A DNA stretch of 58,970 nucleotides. It comes from Chloroflexota bacterium (GTDB lineage: Bacteria > Chloroflexota > UBA11872 > VXNJ01). A program made the position numbers and the translations under genes. The notes beneath the pieces were generated by a model, which saw only the letters and a list, made by a program, of their open reading frames with translations, searched no databases and was not told the origin of the DNA. Shown here piece after piece: positions 1 through 7,757 of the stretch. Positions within the stretch are counted from its first letter, which is position 1, and every line of letters starts with the position of its first letter. The stretch spans positions 1-58,970 of the forward strand of contig JASLPR010000004.1 of NCBI GenBank assembly GCA_030744875.1, written 5' to 3'.

Positions 1-849
1 GAACAGCAGCGTGCCGACGGCGCCGGAGACGAAGCGGAGGGTGGCGAAGGCGGTGTCCTCGGCGTCGGACTCGATGGTGCCTGCAAAAGGCGCGTCGGGC
101 CGGTAGCGACGGACCTGTTCGGTGGTGGCCGCGACCGCTGAGATTGCTTCGATCGGGCCGCATTCGTATTCAATCTGGTTCAGCCGGTGCACCCCCAGGT
201 CGATGGTCGGCCCGCCCCCGCCGCGAAGCTTGTGGTGCCGCCACGGAGTGTCGCCGACGATGTGGTCCGGCGACCAGTCGGGATGGCCCATCATTCCCGA
301 AAGCACCATTTGGACGTCGCCGATCCGACCGGCTTCGATGGCCCAGTGGCGGGCGCGGCAGTCGGCCTTGAATCGCGCCACCTCGGCCGTCGCCAGCACC
401 ACGCCGGCGCGGTCAGCGGCCAGGACCATCCGGCGGCCGGCGGCCACCGTGATTGCCAGCGGTTTCTCCACGAACACGTGCTTACCGGCCTCCGCCAGCG
501 CCACGCAGATCTCGTGATGGGAATCCAGCGCGGTGAGTACGATCGCGGCGTCGACGTTCTCGTCGGCGACCACCTGCCGGTAGTCGTCGTAGATGGCCGG
601 CGACTCCGCCTGGAGTTCGGAAACATATTGATGACGCGCCGACAGGCCGTCGGCGGGAGCGTCGGTCACCGGTTCGCGAGGCGCGACGCCGTCCTCGGGT
701 GAGCGAAACATCCGCGCGTCCTGGATGTTTCGCGAGCAGAGTGCGGTAATCGTGAAGTCGGCCAGTCCTCGATCCTGCAGCAGCTTAAGGCCGCGCAAGT
801 GGGCGTTCAAGATTCGTCCGCAGCCGATGATGCCGATACGCGGTGACAC
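1..849 (-). CDS. Gfo/Idh/MocA family NAD(P)-dependent oxidoreductase (C-terminus cut by window edge)
   Basis: Reading from a GTG at 849 gives 283 open codons to the window edge, so the C-terminus is missing. The N-terminal Rossmann fold carries GIIGCGRI (residues 6-13). The family cofactor/substrate motif EKPLA lies at 128-132, and an Asp/His pair in PTIDLGVHRLN (215-225) sits where the family places its catalytic and ligand residues. A GGAGG lies about 7 bases before the GTG. Enzymes of this family oxidise or reduce sugars, inositols or related polyols with NAD(P) in the cytosol; the substrate cannot be read from sequence. The insert between residues 45 and 75 is longer than in many members. 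It is divergent from the lipoprotein gene that follows. Confidence 0.88.
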   Translation of the reverse strand, partial: MSPRIGIIGCGRILNAHLRGLKLLQDRGLADFTITALCSRNIQDARMFRSPEDGVAPREPVTDAPADGLSARHQYVSELQAESPAIYDDYRQVVADENVDAAIVLTALDSHHEICVALAEAGKHVFVEKPLAITVAAGRRMVLAADRAGVVLATAEVARFKADCRARHWAIEAGRIGDVQMVLSGMMGHPDWSPDHIVGDTPWRHHKLRGGGGPTIDLGVHRLNQIEYECGPIEAISAVAATTEQVRRYRPDAPFAGTIESDAEDTAFATLRFVSGAVGTLLF

Positions 850-943
850 GGTTGGCCTCCAGGGCAGGTTGGGTTGCGATGGTAGCGGGCGGGTGGGGCG
901 GCGGCGAAATCGCGGAGCACCGGGTGATGCCGGGGAGGGTGGC

Positions 944-949
944 TAGAAT
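944..949 (+). promoter_or_regulatory. Candidate -10 element for the lipoprotein gene
   Basis: TAGAAT sits 74 bases before the ATG at 1023 in the context GGCTAGAATGG. No good -35 hexamer is found at the usual distance. Similar GGC-TAnAAT-G contexts recur before rpmG (3380), a glycosyltransferase gene (6836) and the DUF3105 gene (37922), which suggests a shared -10-dominated promoter style. Confidence 0.35.
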
Positions 950-1022
950 GGAGGCCCAGGTCGGCGGTGTGCCCGGCAGATCGAGACGCCGGAGAGGCCG
1001 AAACGAGGAAAGGATTCCTGCG

Positions 1023-3338
1023 ATGAAGCGGTTTGTACTGACCCTGGCGTTGACCGTGGCCATGGCGAGTGTCGCGGTCGCGTGCGACAGCGAGGCCAGC
1101 TCGGAGACCAATGCGACTGCGCCGCCGCCGGCGGCGGACGCCCAACCGGTGACTTCACCACCAACCGCCACACCGCCGCCGCCCGATACGCCCACGTCGC
1201 AGCCTACCGCCACGGCCACGCCCACCACCTTCCCGACGGCCACGCCGACCCCCGGGCCGGGGCCGGCTGACTACGATCACGACCGCTTCGCGGCGGCGCT
1301 GGCCGCCGATCCGCCGGACCTCATCCAGGCCACCACCGCCGAGCAACAGGCCGGCGGGCCGGTGCAACGGGCGGAAATCGCTCACCGCGAGAGCACCGGA
1401 GACGCCTGGATGCGGGTGACGGTGGGCGGGTCTGACGACGCGGCCTGGATGGAGCTGCTGATCGTTGGCGAGCGGACTTTTGTGCGCGGCAAGACAGCCG
1501 CCGAGACAATCGACTGGCTGGCCGCACCGAATGACGACGCGGTGACCGGTGCGGGTCTGGCCGGCGACCTGACCCCCGGGACGGCACTGGCTGAGGCGCC
1601 CCTGACCGCCGTCGCTGTGGAAGCCTGTGGCGAGGGACGGAGCTGCTTCGTGCTGGAGAACACCGACGATCCTTCCTCCCTGCTGCTGGTGGACACGCAG
1701 ACGTACCTGCCGGTGGCCATGCGCAGCGTCCCGGCCGAGGGTGAAGCCGCCGGCACCCAGGTCGACCTGATCTGGGGCGGCGAGTTCGAGTTCGTTGCCC
1801 CGGCAGACGTCACCGAAGTTACCGAGGAAGAACTGGCGCTCGCCCTGTTCACACTGCTGCTCGGGATGGCAGCGACTGAAGACGAACCGGCGCCGAGCCC
1901 GACGCCGCTGGCGGCCGGGGATCGCGGCAATCGCGCCGAGCCCCTGGCGATCGGCTCAACCATTGAGTTGAACGGCTACTCGGTCGAAGTGGTGGAGTTT
2001 CTGCGCGGCGACGCGGCGCTGGAGAATCTACTGGAGGCCAACAGCTTCAACGGCCCGCCGGCGGCGGGCATGGAATATGTCCAGGTCCACCTGACGGTCG
2101 CGAACGACGGGTCCGGCCCGGACATCGGTTCGCGGATCCAGGCCTACCGGCTAACCGGCTCTAGTGGCATCTCATTTGAGCAGGCACTGGTGTTCCAGAC
2201 CGAGCCCGGGCTCGACATAGCGCTGGGCGCGGGCGAGACCGCCGACGGCTGGCTCGCGTTCGAGGTGGCGCCGGACGAAACCGACCTGATCCTGGTCTTC
2301 GGGCCGTTCGTGATCGATGGAGTCTACTCCACCGGCTACCTGGCGCTCGAACCGGGCGCGAGCGTGGTGACCGACCGGGCTACGTTCCCGGAGCCGACCG
2401 ATGTCGGCCTGACTCGGGCCGCCCCGGCCCCGATCGGCGTGCCGGTGGTGAGTCCTCTGTGGGAGCTTACGGTTCTGGAAGCGCGGCGGGGAGGGGACCT
2501 GCTGGCCGATCTCCAGACGGCCTCACCGTTTATTGACCCGCCGGACGAGGGTTACGAATACCTGGCGGTGCGCATGCGGGTGCGGCACCTGGGGCCGGAC
2601 CAGCCGGATACGATCATCAGCAAGTTTCAGATGAGCCCGACCGGCAGCGAGAACATCCTCTACGATGTGCCGTTCGCCGACTCCTTTGAGCCGGAGCTTC
2701 TGTACACCCTGTACCCCGGCGCCGTAGTCGAAGGGTGGGCGACGTACCTGGTGCTGACGACGGACACGAACCTGTCGCTGCGGTTCGGCGGTCCCTTTGG
2801 TCCCGACCCGGAATACGATCGCTTCATGGCCCTGGAACCGGGCGCGAGTGTGCCGGTGCCCACCGGGGCGCTGGCCGCGAGAAACGAAGTGGGAGTCGAG
2901 CCGGGCTTGCCGGCCGGGATCGGGGACGTGACGGTGGGTACGTCCTGGCAAATCGAGCTGGTCGAGGTCGTGCGCGGGCCGGAGGCCCTGGACGCCGTGC
3001 TGGCGGCGAACGATTTCAACGATCCACCCGATGACGGGACGGAATACCTGCTGCTGCTCTTCGACATGCGCAATATCGGGCTCACCGACGCCCCCCGGGC
3101 CATGACCGAGTTCAGTTTCAGGCTGTTCGACGCCTCCGGCGCGGAACTCGACATGCCATTCATCACGGTCCCGTCGCCGGGGATCGACGTAGAACTGTTC
3201 CCCGGGGGCCAACACCGTGGTTGGATCGTGTTCGCGGCGCCGGTTGGAGCACCGGGACTAACTCTGACGGTGGACCCGGATTTCTTCTCTCGAATCAGCG
3301 GCCGCGAAGCGGTGGATCGGTATTTCGCGATCCCGTAA
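1023..3338 (+). CDS. Secreted lipoprotein with LppX-like N-domain and three DUF4352-like repeats
   Basis: The 771-residue protein starts at the ATG at 1023, preceded by GAGGAAAGG; reading further upstream adds only non-signal sequence. Residues 1-20 are a signal peptide ending at Cys21 (VAVAC), so it is probably a lipid-anchored exported protein. Residues 22-80 are a Thr/Pro-rich linker. Residues 85-270 resemble the LppX/LprG-like fold in pattern only. Three units of about 150 residues follow, each with an Asn/Pro-Pro-x-x-Gly-x-Glu-Tyr turn and a YLxLxxxVxNxG strand (near residues 355, 510 and 675), as in telokin-like DUF4352 domains. Its role is unknown; such domains usually mediate extracellular binding. 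It does not belong to the ribosomal block downstream. Confidence 0.8.
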   Translation: MKRFVLTLALTVAMASVAVACDSEASSETNATAPPPAADAQPVTSPPTATPPPPDTPTSQPTATATPTTFPTATPTPGPGPADYDHDRFAAALAADPPDLIQATTAEQQAGGPVQRAEIAHRESTGDAWMRVTVGGSDDAAWMELLIVGERTFVRGKTAAETIDWLAAPNDDAVTGAGLAGDLTPGTALAEAPLTAVAVEACGEGRSCFVLENTDDPSSLLLVDTQTYLPVAMRSVPAEGEAAGTQVDLIWGGEFEFVAPADVTEVTEEELALALFTLLLGMAATEDEPAPSPTPLAAGDRGNRAEPLAIGSTIELNGYSVEVVEFLRGDAALENLLEANSFNGPPAAGMEYVQVHLTVANDGSGPDIGSRIQAYRLTGSSGISFEQALVFQTEPGLDIALGAGETADGWLAFEVAPDETDLILVFGPFVIDGVYSTGYLALEPGASVVTDRATFPEPTDVGLTRAAPAPIGVPVVSPLWELTVLEARRGGDLLADLQTASPFIDPPDEGYEYLAVRMRVRHLGPDQPDTIISKFQMSPTGSENILYDVPFADSFEPELLYTLYPGAVVEGWATYLVLTTDTNLSLRFGGPFGPDPEYDRFMALEPGASVPVPTGALAARNEVGVEPGLPAGIGDVTVGTSWQIELVEVVRGPEALDAVLAANDFNDPPDDGTEYLLLLFDMRNIGLTDAPRAMTEFSFRLFDASGAELDMPFITVPSPGIDVELFPGGQHRGWIVFAAPVGAPGLTLTVDPDFFSRISGREAVDRYFAIP

Positions 3339-3376
3339 AGACGCGGGCGGAATTGGCTCGCGGCTCAGGGGAAATG

Positions 3377-3385
3377 TGGCATAAT
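3377..3385 (+). promoter_or_regulatory. Extended -10 promoter for the rpmG-secE-nusG block
   Basis: TGGCATAAT is an extended -10 (TGn plus CATAAT). A TTGGCT at 3353-3358 could be a -35 but lies 21 bases away. Transcription would start near 3392, just before the hairpin at 3393-3408. The promoter lies in the gap between the lipoprotein gene and rpmG. Confidence 0.5.
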
Positions 3386-3392
3386 GGCGACG

Positions 3393-3416
3393 GCGGCCTG
3401 AGGGCCGCTTTGTTTT
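3393..3416 (+). terminator. GC-rich hairpin with T-run between the lipoprotein gene and rpmG
   Basis: GCGGCC (3393-3398) pairs with GGCCGC (3403-3408) around a 4-base loop, followed by TTTGTTTT. It has the form of an intrinsic terminator for the lipoprotein gene. Because it lies downstream of the likely rpmG promoter, it may also be the 5' end of the rpmG transcript. Confidence 0.55.
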
Positions 3417-3438
3417 GCAGTCTGAAGGATTTTGAGTC

Positions 3439-3603
3439 GTGCCCAAACGAGACGACCGGGCGGTGGTGCAGTTGACCTGTGATATCTGTGATTCGGCGAA
3501 CTATGCCACCTCCAAGAACCGGCGCAATGTCACCGGCCGGTTGGAGATCAAGAAATACTGCTCTACCTGCCGGCGGCACACGGGTCATCGCGAAAAGCGA
3601 TAG
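3439..3603 (+). CDS. rpmG: 50S ribosomal protein L33
   Basis: This 54-residue protein starts at a GTG with an AAGGAT-type ribosome-binding site upstream. It is the zinc-binding (C+) form of L33: two CxxC pairs are visible (CDIC at 14-17 and CSTC at 41-44), followed by the typical RRHTGHRE end. L33 is a small component of the large ribosomal subunit near the E site. The order rpmG-secE-nusG-rplK is widely conserved in bacteria and supports the call. The gene is short and easily missed because of its GTG start. Confidence 0.95.
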   Translation: MPKRDDRAVVQLTCDICDSANYATSKNRRNVTGRLEIKKYCSTCRRHTGHREKR

Positions 3604-3645
3604 CGGTGTTGATGGCAGGTGAATTGAGAGGCTCGGGGAAACCAT

Positions 3646-3873
3646 ATGGCCAAGCGAAGTGCACGGGCCGCGCGGGCGCGCGGCGGTCGGTCGTTTGGGC
3701 CGGTGCGTTTCATGCGCGACACGGTCGCGGAGCTCCGACGCTCGAACTGGCCCACCCGGCAGGAGACGGTCCGGCTGACGGTGATCGTGGTGGGCGTCTG
3801 CGTCGCGCTGGCGATGTTCCTGGGATTGTTCGACTACGGGATGTCCAGGCTCGCCGACCTGGTCTTCGGGTAG
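3646..3873 (+). CDS. secE: Preprotein translocase subunit SecE
   Basis: The 75-residue protein has a basic N-terminus, the amphipathic stretch RDTVAELRRSNWPTRQET (about 23-40) that is the SecE signature, and one membrane segment (about 42-65). This is the short single-span form found in most bacteria outside Enterobacteria. SecE clamps SecY in the SecYEG channel of the inner membrane. The ATG at 3646 follows GGGGAAACC. The stop lies 7 bases before nusG, so the two are surely co-transcribed. Confidence 0.95.
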   Translation: MAKRSARAARARGGRSFGPVRFMRDTVAELRRSNWPTRQETVRLTVIVVGVCVALAMFLGLFDYGMSRLADLVFG

Positions 3874-3880
3874 GGACGTT

Positions 3881-4420
3881 ATGGCAGTAGACATCGGCCA
3901 CTGGTTCGTGGTGAACACCTACTCGGGCTACGAGAACAAGGTGAAGGAGAATCTCCTCCACCGCATCGCCTCCATGGAGGCCGAGGATCAGATCTACGAA
4001 GTCGTGGTCCCGACCGAAATCGTCGAAGAAGTCCGCCACGGCGAGCGCCGCCGGGTCGAGAAGAAGATGTTCCAGGGTTACGTGCTAGTGCGGATGGCGA
4101 TGAACGACGACGCCTGGTACGTGGTGCGCAACACCCCCGGGGTGGTCAACTTCGTCGGCGCCGGCAACCGGCCGACACCGCTGCCGCAGTCCGAGGTCGA
4201 CTCCATCTTCAAGCAGATGAAGGGCGAGATTCCCCGCGCCCAAGTCAGCCTGACGGTCGGCGAAACAGTGAAGATAATCGACGGGCCGTTCTCCGAATTC
4301 CTCGGTTCGATTGACGAAGTCAACAAGGAGCGTGGGCGCGTCCGTGTTATGGTCTCGTTCTTCGGGCGCGACACCCCGGTCGAGCTTGATTTCCTACAGG
4401 TAGAAAGAGTTCGCGGATAG
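3881..4420 (+). CDS. nusG: Transcription termination/antitermination protein NusG
   Basis: This 179-residue protein is of normal length. The N-terminal NGN domain (residues 5-115) contains the WFVVNTYSGYE opening and the MFQGYVLVRM strand. A linker and a C-terminal KOW domain follow, starting at GETVKIIDGPFSEFLGSI (about 126-144). NusG binds RNA polymerase to suppress pausing and couples it to Rho or the ribosome. It lies immediately downstream of secE and 47 bases before rplK, the canonical arrangement. Confidence 0.97.
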   Translation: MAVDIGHWFVVNTYSGYENKVKENLLHRIASMEAEDQIYEVVVPTEIVEEVRHGERRRVEKKMFQGYVLVRMAMNDDAWYVVRNTPGVVNFVGAGNRPTPLPQSEVDSIFKQMKGEIPRAQVSLTVGETVKIIDGPFSEFLGSIDEVNKERGRVRVMVSFFGRDTPVELDFLQVERVRG

Positions 4421-4467
4421 CGCTGCCCCGCAGCCAACCCGAACCGCAGTAAACAGGACCCCGCGAA

Positions 4468-4902
4468 TTGGCAAAAAAGGTTCTCGCAGTCGTAAAAATG
4501 CAGTTGGACGCCGGCGCGGCCACGGTGGCCCCGCCGGTCGGGCCCAGTCTGGGCCAGCACGGCGTCAACAGCGTGCAGTTCGTCAAGGAATACAACGAGC
4601 GGACGCAATCGCAGGCGGGCTCGATCATTCCGTGCGAAGTGACGGTCTACGCCGACCGCTCCTACAGTTTCATCACCAAGACGCCGCCCACGAGCGACCT
4701 GCTGCGCAAAGCGGCCGGCGTTGAGGCCGGGAGCGGATCGCCAAGAGAAGAAAAGGTCGGCGAGATCGTCGAAGGGCAGCTAGCGGAGATCGCCAAGATC
4801 AAAATGCCCGACCTGAACGCCAACGACATCGAAGCGGCCAAGAAGATCGTAGCCGGGACCGCCCGCAGCATGGGCATCACCATCGCCGATTGGGAAGACT
4901 AG
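4468..4902 (+). CDS. rplK: 50S ribosomal protein L11
   Basis: The 144-residue protein begins at a TTG, with AGGA upstream and no in-frame ATG that would keep the conserved opening [19 protein letters not shown]. The N-terminal domain shows [13 protein letters not shown] (25-37). The C-terminal rRNA-binding domain ends with the expected [10 protein letters not shown] stretch. L11 binds 23S rRNA at the GTPase-associated centre. It is followed at 13 bases by rplA, the usual L11 operon. Confidence 0.97.
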   Translation: MAKKVLAVVKMQLDAGAATVAPPVGPSLGQHGVNSVQFVKEYNERTQSQAGSIIPCEVTVYADRSYSFITKTPPTSDLLRKAAGVEAGSGSPREEKVGEIVEGQLAEIAKIKMPDLNANDIEAAKKIVAGTARSMGITIADWED

Positions 4903-4915
4903 GAGCCGAAGCAGA

Positions 4916-5629
4916 ATGGCCAGACACGGAAAGCGCTATACCGAGGCCGCCCAGCTGGTCGAGGGCGGCGCGCCCTTCAATCCCGAAGACGCCCTGGAGT
5001 TGGCGCGCCAGACCTCCAATACCAAGTTTGACGCCAGCGTCGAACTGCACCTGAACCTGGGGCTCGACACCGCTCACCAGGACCAGCAACTGCGGGGTAC
5101 CGTCGCGCTGCCGCACGGCACCGGCCGGACCACCCGGGTGGTGGTGTTCGCCAGCGGCGACAAGGCGATAGAAGCCCGCGACGCCGGCGCTGATGAAGTT
5201 GGCGCCGAGGACCTGGCCAAGAAGATCCAGGGCGGCTGGCTGGAATTCGACGCCGCCGTTGCCACCCCCGACATGATGCGCACCGTCAGCCCGCTGGGAC
5301 GGGTGCTGGGGCCGCGGGGGCTGATGCCCAACGCGCGCGCCGGGACGGTCTCGCCCGACGTCGGCAAAGTGGTCGGGGCGCTCAAGGCCGGCCAGGTCGA
5401 ATACCGGGCGGACGCCACCGGCAACGTGCACTTCACCATCGGGCGCGTCTCTTTTACCAAAGAGCACCTGCGCGATAATCTGTCCACCGCCATCGACGCG
5501 GTGGTGCGCGGGCGGCCGGAAGGCGCCAAAGGCACCTACATCCGCTCGGCTACCCTGACCACGACGATGGGGCCCGGGCTACCATTGAACATCCAGGAGA
5601 CGACCAGCCTCGCGCGCGAGATGCGCTAG
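4916..5629 (+). CDS. rplA: 50S ribosomal protein L1
   Basis: The 237-residue length is standard. The L1 signature is visible around [19 protein letters not shown] (about 124-142), together with the N-terminal [13 protein letters not shown] strand. AGGAG lies 10 bases before the ATG. L1 binds 23S rRNA at the mobile L1 stalk and in many bacteria represses the L11 operon by binding its mRNA. No obvious L1-mimic site was checked here. Confidence 0.97.
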   Translation: MARHGKRYTEAAQLVEGGAPFNPEDALELARQTSNTKFDASVELHLNLGLDTAHQDQQLRGTVALPHGTGRTTRVVVFASGDKAIEARDAGADEVGAEDLAKKIQGGWLEFDAAVATPDMMRTVSPLGRVLGPRGLMPNARAGTVSPDVGKVVGALKAGQVEYRADATGNVHFTIGRVSFTKEHLRDNLSTAIDAVVRGRPEGAKGTYIRSATLTTTMGPGLPLNIQETTSLAREMR

Positions 5630-5689
5630 GCCCGGCTCCGCTCCGGCTCCGGCCGGCACAACTGAATACCCGACGCCGGAGACGGTTGG

Positions 5690-5792
5690 CGCGCAAGCTT
5701 AATCCTCGCAAAGCGAGGGCCTTCCCAGGCGGTTGAAGACAATTCGTAACGTCTACATACCGGACCGCGGCGCAGGCAGGCGGTCCGTTTTT
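5690..5792 (+). ncRNA. L10 leader: structured mRNA leader with attenuator before rplJ
   Basis: The 189-base gap between rplA and rplJ holds a short hairpin (CCTCGC 5704-5709 with GCGAGG 5713-5718). It is followed by the GGCGGTTGAAGAC region typical of L10 leaders, and then by a strong terminator-like stem: CGGACCGC at 5761-5768 pairs with GCGGTCCG at 5780-5787, followed by TTTTT at 5788-5792. In L10 leaders the L10(L12)4 complex binds the upstream element to repress its own synthesis. The downstream stem here suggests control by premature termination. The exact kink-turn was not modelled. Confidence 0.7.
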
Positions 5793-5818
5793 GCGTAAGT
5801 AAGAAGGAGGATGAGTAG

Positions 5819-6352
5819 TTGGCCACCAGGGCCGAGAAAGAACAACGAGTACAGGAGTTGACCGAGTTCGTGGTCGAGGCTCCACTGTGGATGGTCAGTG
5901 ACTATCGCGGCCTTTCGGTACCGGCGTTTGCCGAGCTTCGCCGGAAGCTGCGCGAGCACGACGCGACCATCACAGTGGCGAAGAACACCCTGTTCCAGCG
6001 CGTCCTCGGGTCCGCGGACCTGAGCACGGCGGACGATATGTTCGTCGGGCCGAGCGCGGTGACGGCCTGCTGGGGCGATATCGCCTCAGCGGCGAAGGTC
6101 CTCTGGGACCTTTTCCAGGACGAGGAATCGATGGTCATCCGCGGCGGCGTCATGGATGGCGAGATCATCGACACCGAAGTGATTGCCCGACTGTCGGCGC
6201 TGCCGAGTCGGGACGAGTTGCTGGCCGAGGCGGTCGGCGGCATCGCCAGCCCGATCACCGGCCTCGTATACACATTGGACGCATTGCTCTCAGGGTTGGT
6301 CTACACCCTGCAGGGTCGAATATTACAGATGGAAGAGTCTTCGGCAGGCTAG
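5819..6352 (+). CDS. rplJ: 50S ribosomal protein L10
   Basis: The 177-residue protein starts at a TTG 8 bases after AAGGAGG. The nearer ATG at 5811 is out of frame. The L10 pattern is clear: DYRGLSVPAFAELRRKLRE (about 28-46) then AKNTLFQRVL. The C-terminal helix ends in a hydrophobic stretch that binds L7/L12 dimers. L10 anchors the ribosomal stalk. It lies directly downstream of the leader with the attenuator. Confidence 0.96.
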   Translation: MATRAEKEQRVQELTEFVVEAPLWMVSDYRGLSVPAFAELRRKLREHDATITVAKNTLFQRVLGSADLSTADDMFVGPSAVTACWGDIASAAKVLWDLFQDEESMVIRGGVMDGEIIDTEVIARLSALPSRDELLAEAVGGIASPITGLVYTLDALLSGLVYTLQGRILQMEESSAG

Positions 6353-6387
6353 CGCCTGATTGGAGCTAAAGGAGCTAGAAAGCAAAG

Positions 6388-6771
6388 ATGGCAAAGAAGA
6401 AATCCCCGGTGGAAGACATCATGGGCTCAATCGAAGGGATGACCGTCCTGGAGTTGGCCGAATTGGTGGGCGCCCTCAAAGAGAAGTTCGGCGTGTCGGC
6501 GATGCCCGTCGCGGCGACGGCCCCGGCGGCGGCCAACGGCGCCGAGGCTGAAGAAGAGCAGACCGAGTTCAACGTGAACCTGGCCGAAGTCGGCCCGAAC
6601 AAGATCCCGGTCATCAAGGTGGTCCGCCAGATCACCGGGCTGGGCCTCAAAGAGGCCAAGGCCGTTGTTGACGAGGCGCCCGGTCCAGTGAAGGAAGGCG
6701 TCTCCAAGGACGAGGCCGACGAAATCGTGGCCAAGCTCGAAGCGGAAGGCGCCAAGGCCGAAATCAAGTAG
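6388..6771 (+). CDS. rplL: 50S ribosomal protein L7/L12
   Basis: This 127-residue protein has the N-terminal dimerisation helices ([19 protein letters not shown], about 18-36), an Ala-rich hinge, and the C-terminal factor-binding domain with [21 protein letters not shown]7/L12 recruits translation GTPases. It is the last gene of the ribosomal block and is followed by a strong terminator 21 bases after the stop. Confidence 0.97.
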   Translation: MAKKKSPVEDIMGSIEGMTVLELAELVGALKEKFGVSAMPVAATAPAAANGAEAEEEQTEFNVNLAEVGPNKIPVIKVVRQITGLGLKEAKAVVDEAPGPVKEGVSKDEADEIVAKLEAEGAKAEIK

Positions 6772-6792
6772 CCACCGCGAGCTTCCCGCAAA

Positions 6793-6819
6793 GACCCGCC
6801 TCCGGGCGGGTCTCTGCCT
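6793..6819 (+). terminator. Intrinsic terminator after rplL
   Basis: GACCCGCC (6793-6800) pairs with GGCGGGTC (6805-6812) around a 4-base loop and is followed by TCTGCCTTT. It closes the rpmG-rplL transcription block. Confidence 0.85.
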
Positions 6820-6835
6820 TTCCGGGGCAATTCCC

Positions 6836-6841
6836 TACAAT
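6836..6841 (+). promoter_or_regulatory. -10 element placed for a leaderless transcript
   Basis: TACAAT ends 6 bases before the ATG at 6848, so transcription would start at or next to the start codon. No Shine-Dalgarno sequence is present there, and the preceding terminator ends at 6819. This fits a leaderless mRNA for the first glycosyltransferase gene. Confidence 0.5.
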
Positions 6842-6847
6842 GCGGTC

Positions 6848-7738
6848 ATGGTCGGCGTAGTCGTTGTAAACCACCGCACTCCCGAGTTCGCGGTGCGCTG
6901 CGCGGCGTCTTTGCGCTCCTCGGAGTCGGTCGGCGATCTTGTGGTGGTGGAGACGGACGGCGAGCCGACCACGCCGGCGGCCGGGCTCGGACCGGACGTC
7001 CGGATCGAGGTCATGACCGAGAATCGTGGCTTCGGCGCGGCGGCCAACCGCGGCGCGGCGCTGGTCGAGGGCGAGTTCGTGCTCATCACCAACGCCGACG
7101 TCTACTTCGAGCCTGACGTCGTCGAAGAGTTGCTGGGCGGTCTGCGCCGGCAGCCGCGCTGGGGCCTGGCGGCGCCGCTGCTGCGCGATTCGTCGGGCGA
7201 CGTCCAGGAGAGCAGCTTTCGCTTCCCCGGGCTTGCCCAGGCGGTAATCGACCTGCTGCCCGCGCCTCGATGGCTGCGGCGATCGCGGCTGAACGGGCGC
7301 TATCCGGCGGCGTGGGCGGCGTCCCGGGACTTCGCCATCGATCACCCGCTGGGGGCCTGCATGCTGGTGCGCCGGGAAGCCTTCGACGCGGTCGGCGGCT
7401 TCGACGAATCAATCTTCATGTACGCCGAGGAGATCGATCTGTGCCGGCGGCTGCAAGTTGCCGGGTGGTGGTCTGGTCACGTGGCGGGCGCCGCCGCCGT
7501 TCATGTGGGTGGCGCGAGTACCGGCCAGAATCGGGAGCGGATGATCGAGCAGCTGTACATAAGTCGTGCGAAGTACTTTGCCGCGCACCACGGCGCGGCG
7601 TATGCGACGGCGGCGAGACTGGCGATGGCGGCCGGGCTGGCCGTCAGCCCGATCTGGAATCGACTTCCGCGCTATCGCGGGCTGGGGCTGGGGGTGGCGG
7701 CGGCGCTGCGGCTGGCCGGACGGGTCGCGCGGGCATGA
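6848..7738 (+). CDS. Family 2 glycosyltransferase (rhamnosyltransferase-like)
   Basis: The 296-residue protein is a GT-A fold enzyme. It has an N-terminal VGVVVVNHRT strand, the nucleotide/acceptor loop NRGFGAAANRG (about 59-69), and an acidic metal site in TNADVYFEPDV (about 80-90). A hydrophobic C-terminus follows. Such enzymes add a sugar from a nucleotide-sugar donor to a lipid-linked or surface glycan at the inner face of the membrane. It opens a run of five glycosyltransferases on the same strand. Donor and acceptor cannot be named. Confidence 0.85.
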   Translation: MVGVVVVNHRTPEFAVRCAASLRSSESVGDLVVVETDGEPTTPAAGLGPDVRIEVMTENRGFGAAANRGAALVEGEFVLITNADVYFEPDVVEELLGGLRRQPRWGLAAPLLRDSSGDVQESSFRFPGLAQAVIDLLPAPRWLRRSRLNGRYPAAWAASRDFAIDHPLGACMLVRREAFDAVGGFDESIFMYAEEIDLCRRLQVAGWWSGHVAGAAAVHVGGASTGQNRERMIEQLYISRAKYFAAHHGAAYATAARLAMAAGLAVSPIWNRLPRYRGLGLGVAAALRLAGRVARA

Positions 7739-7757
7739 CTGCTCCGCAGGTGACTCG

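Noticed and set aside
843-1022. N-terminal extension of the lipoprotein gene to 843
   Set aside because: It would bury the signal peptide and lacks a ribosome-binding site; the ATG at 1023 gives a proper lipoprotein signal.
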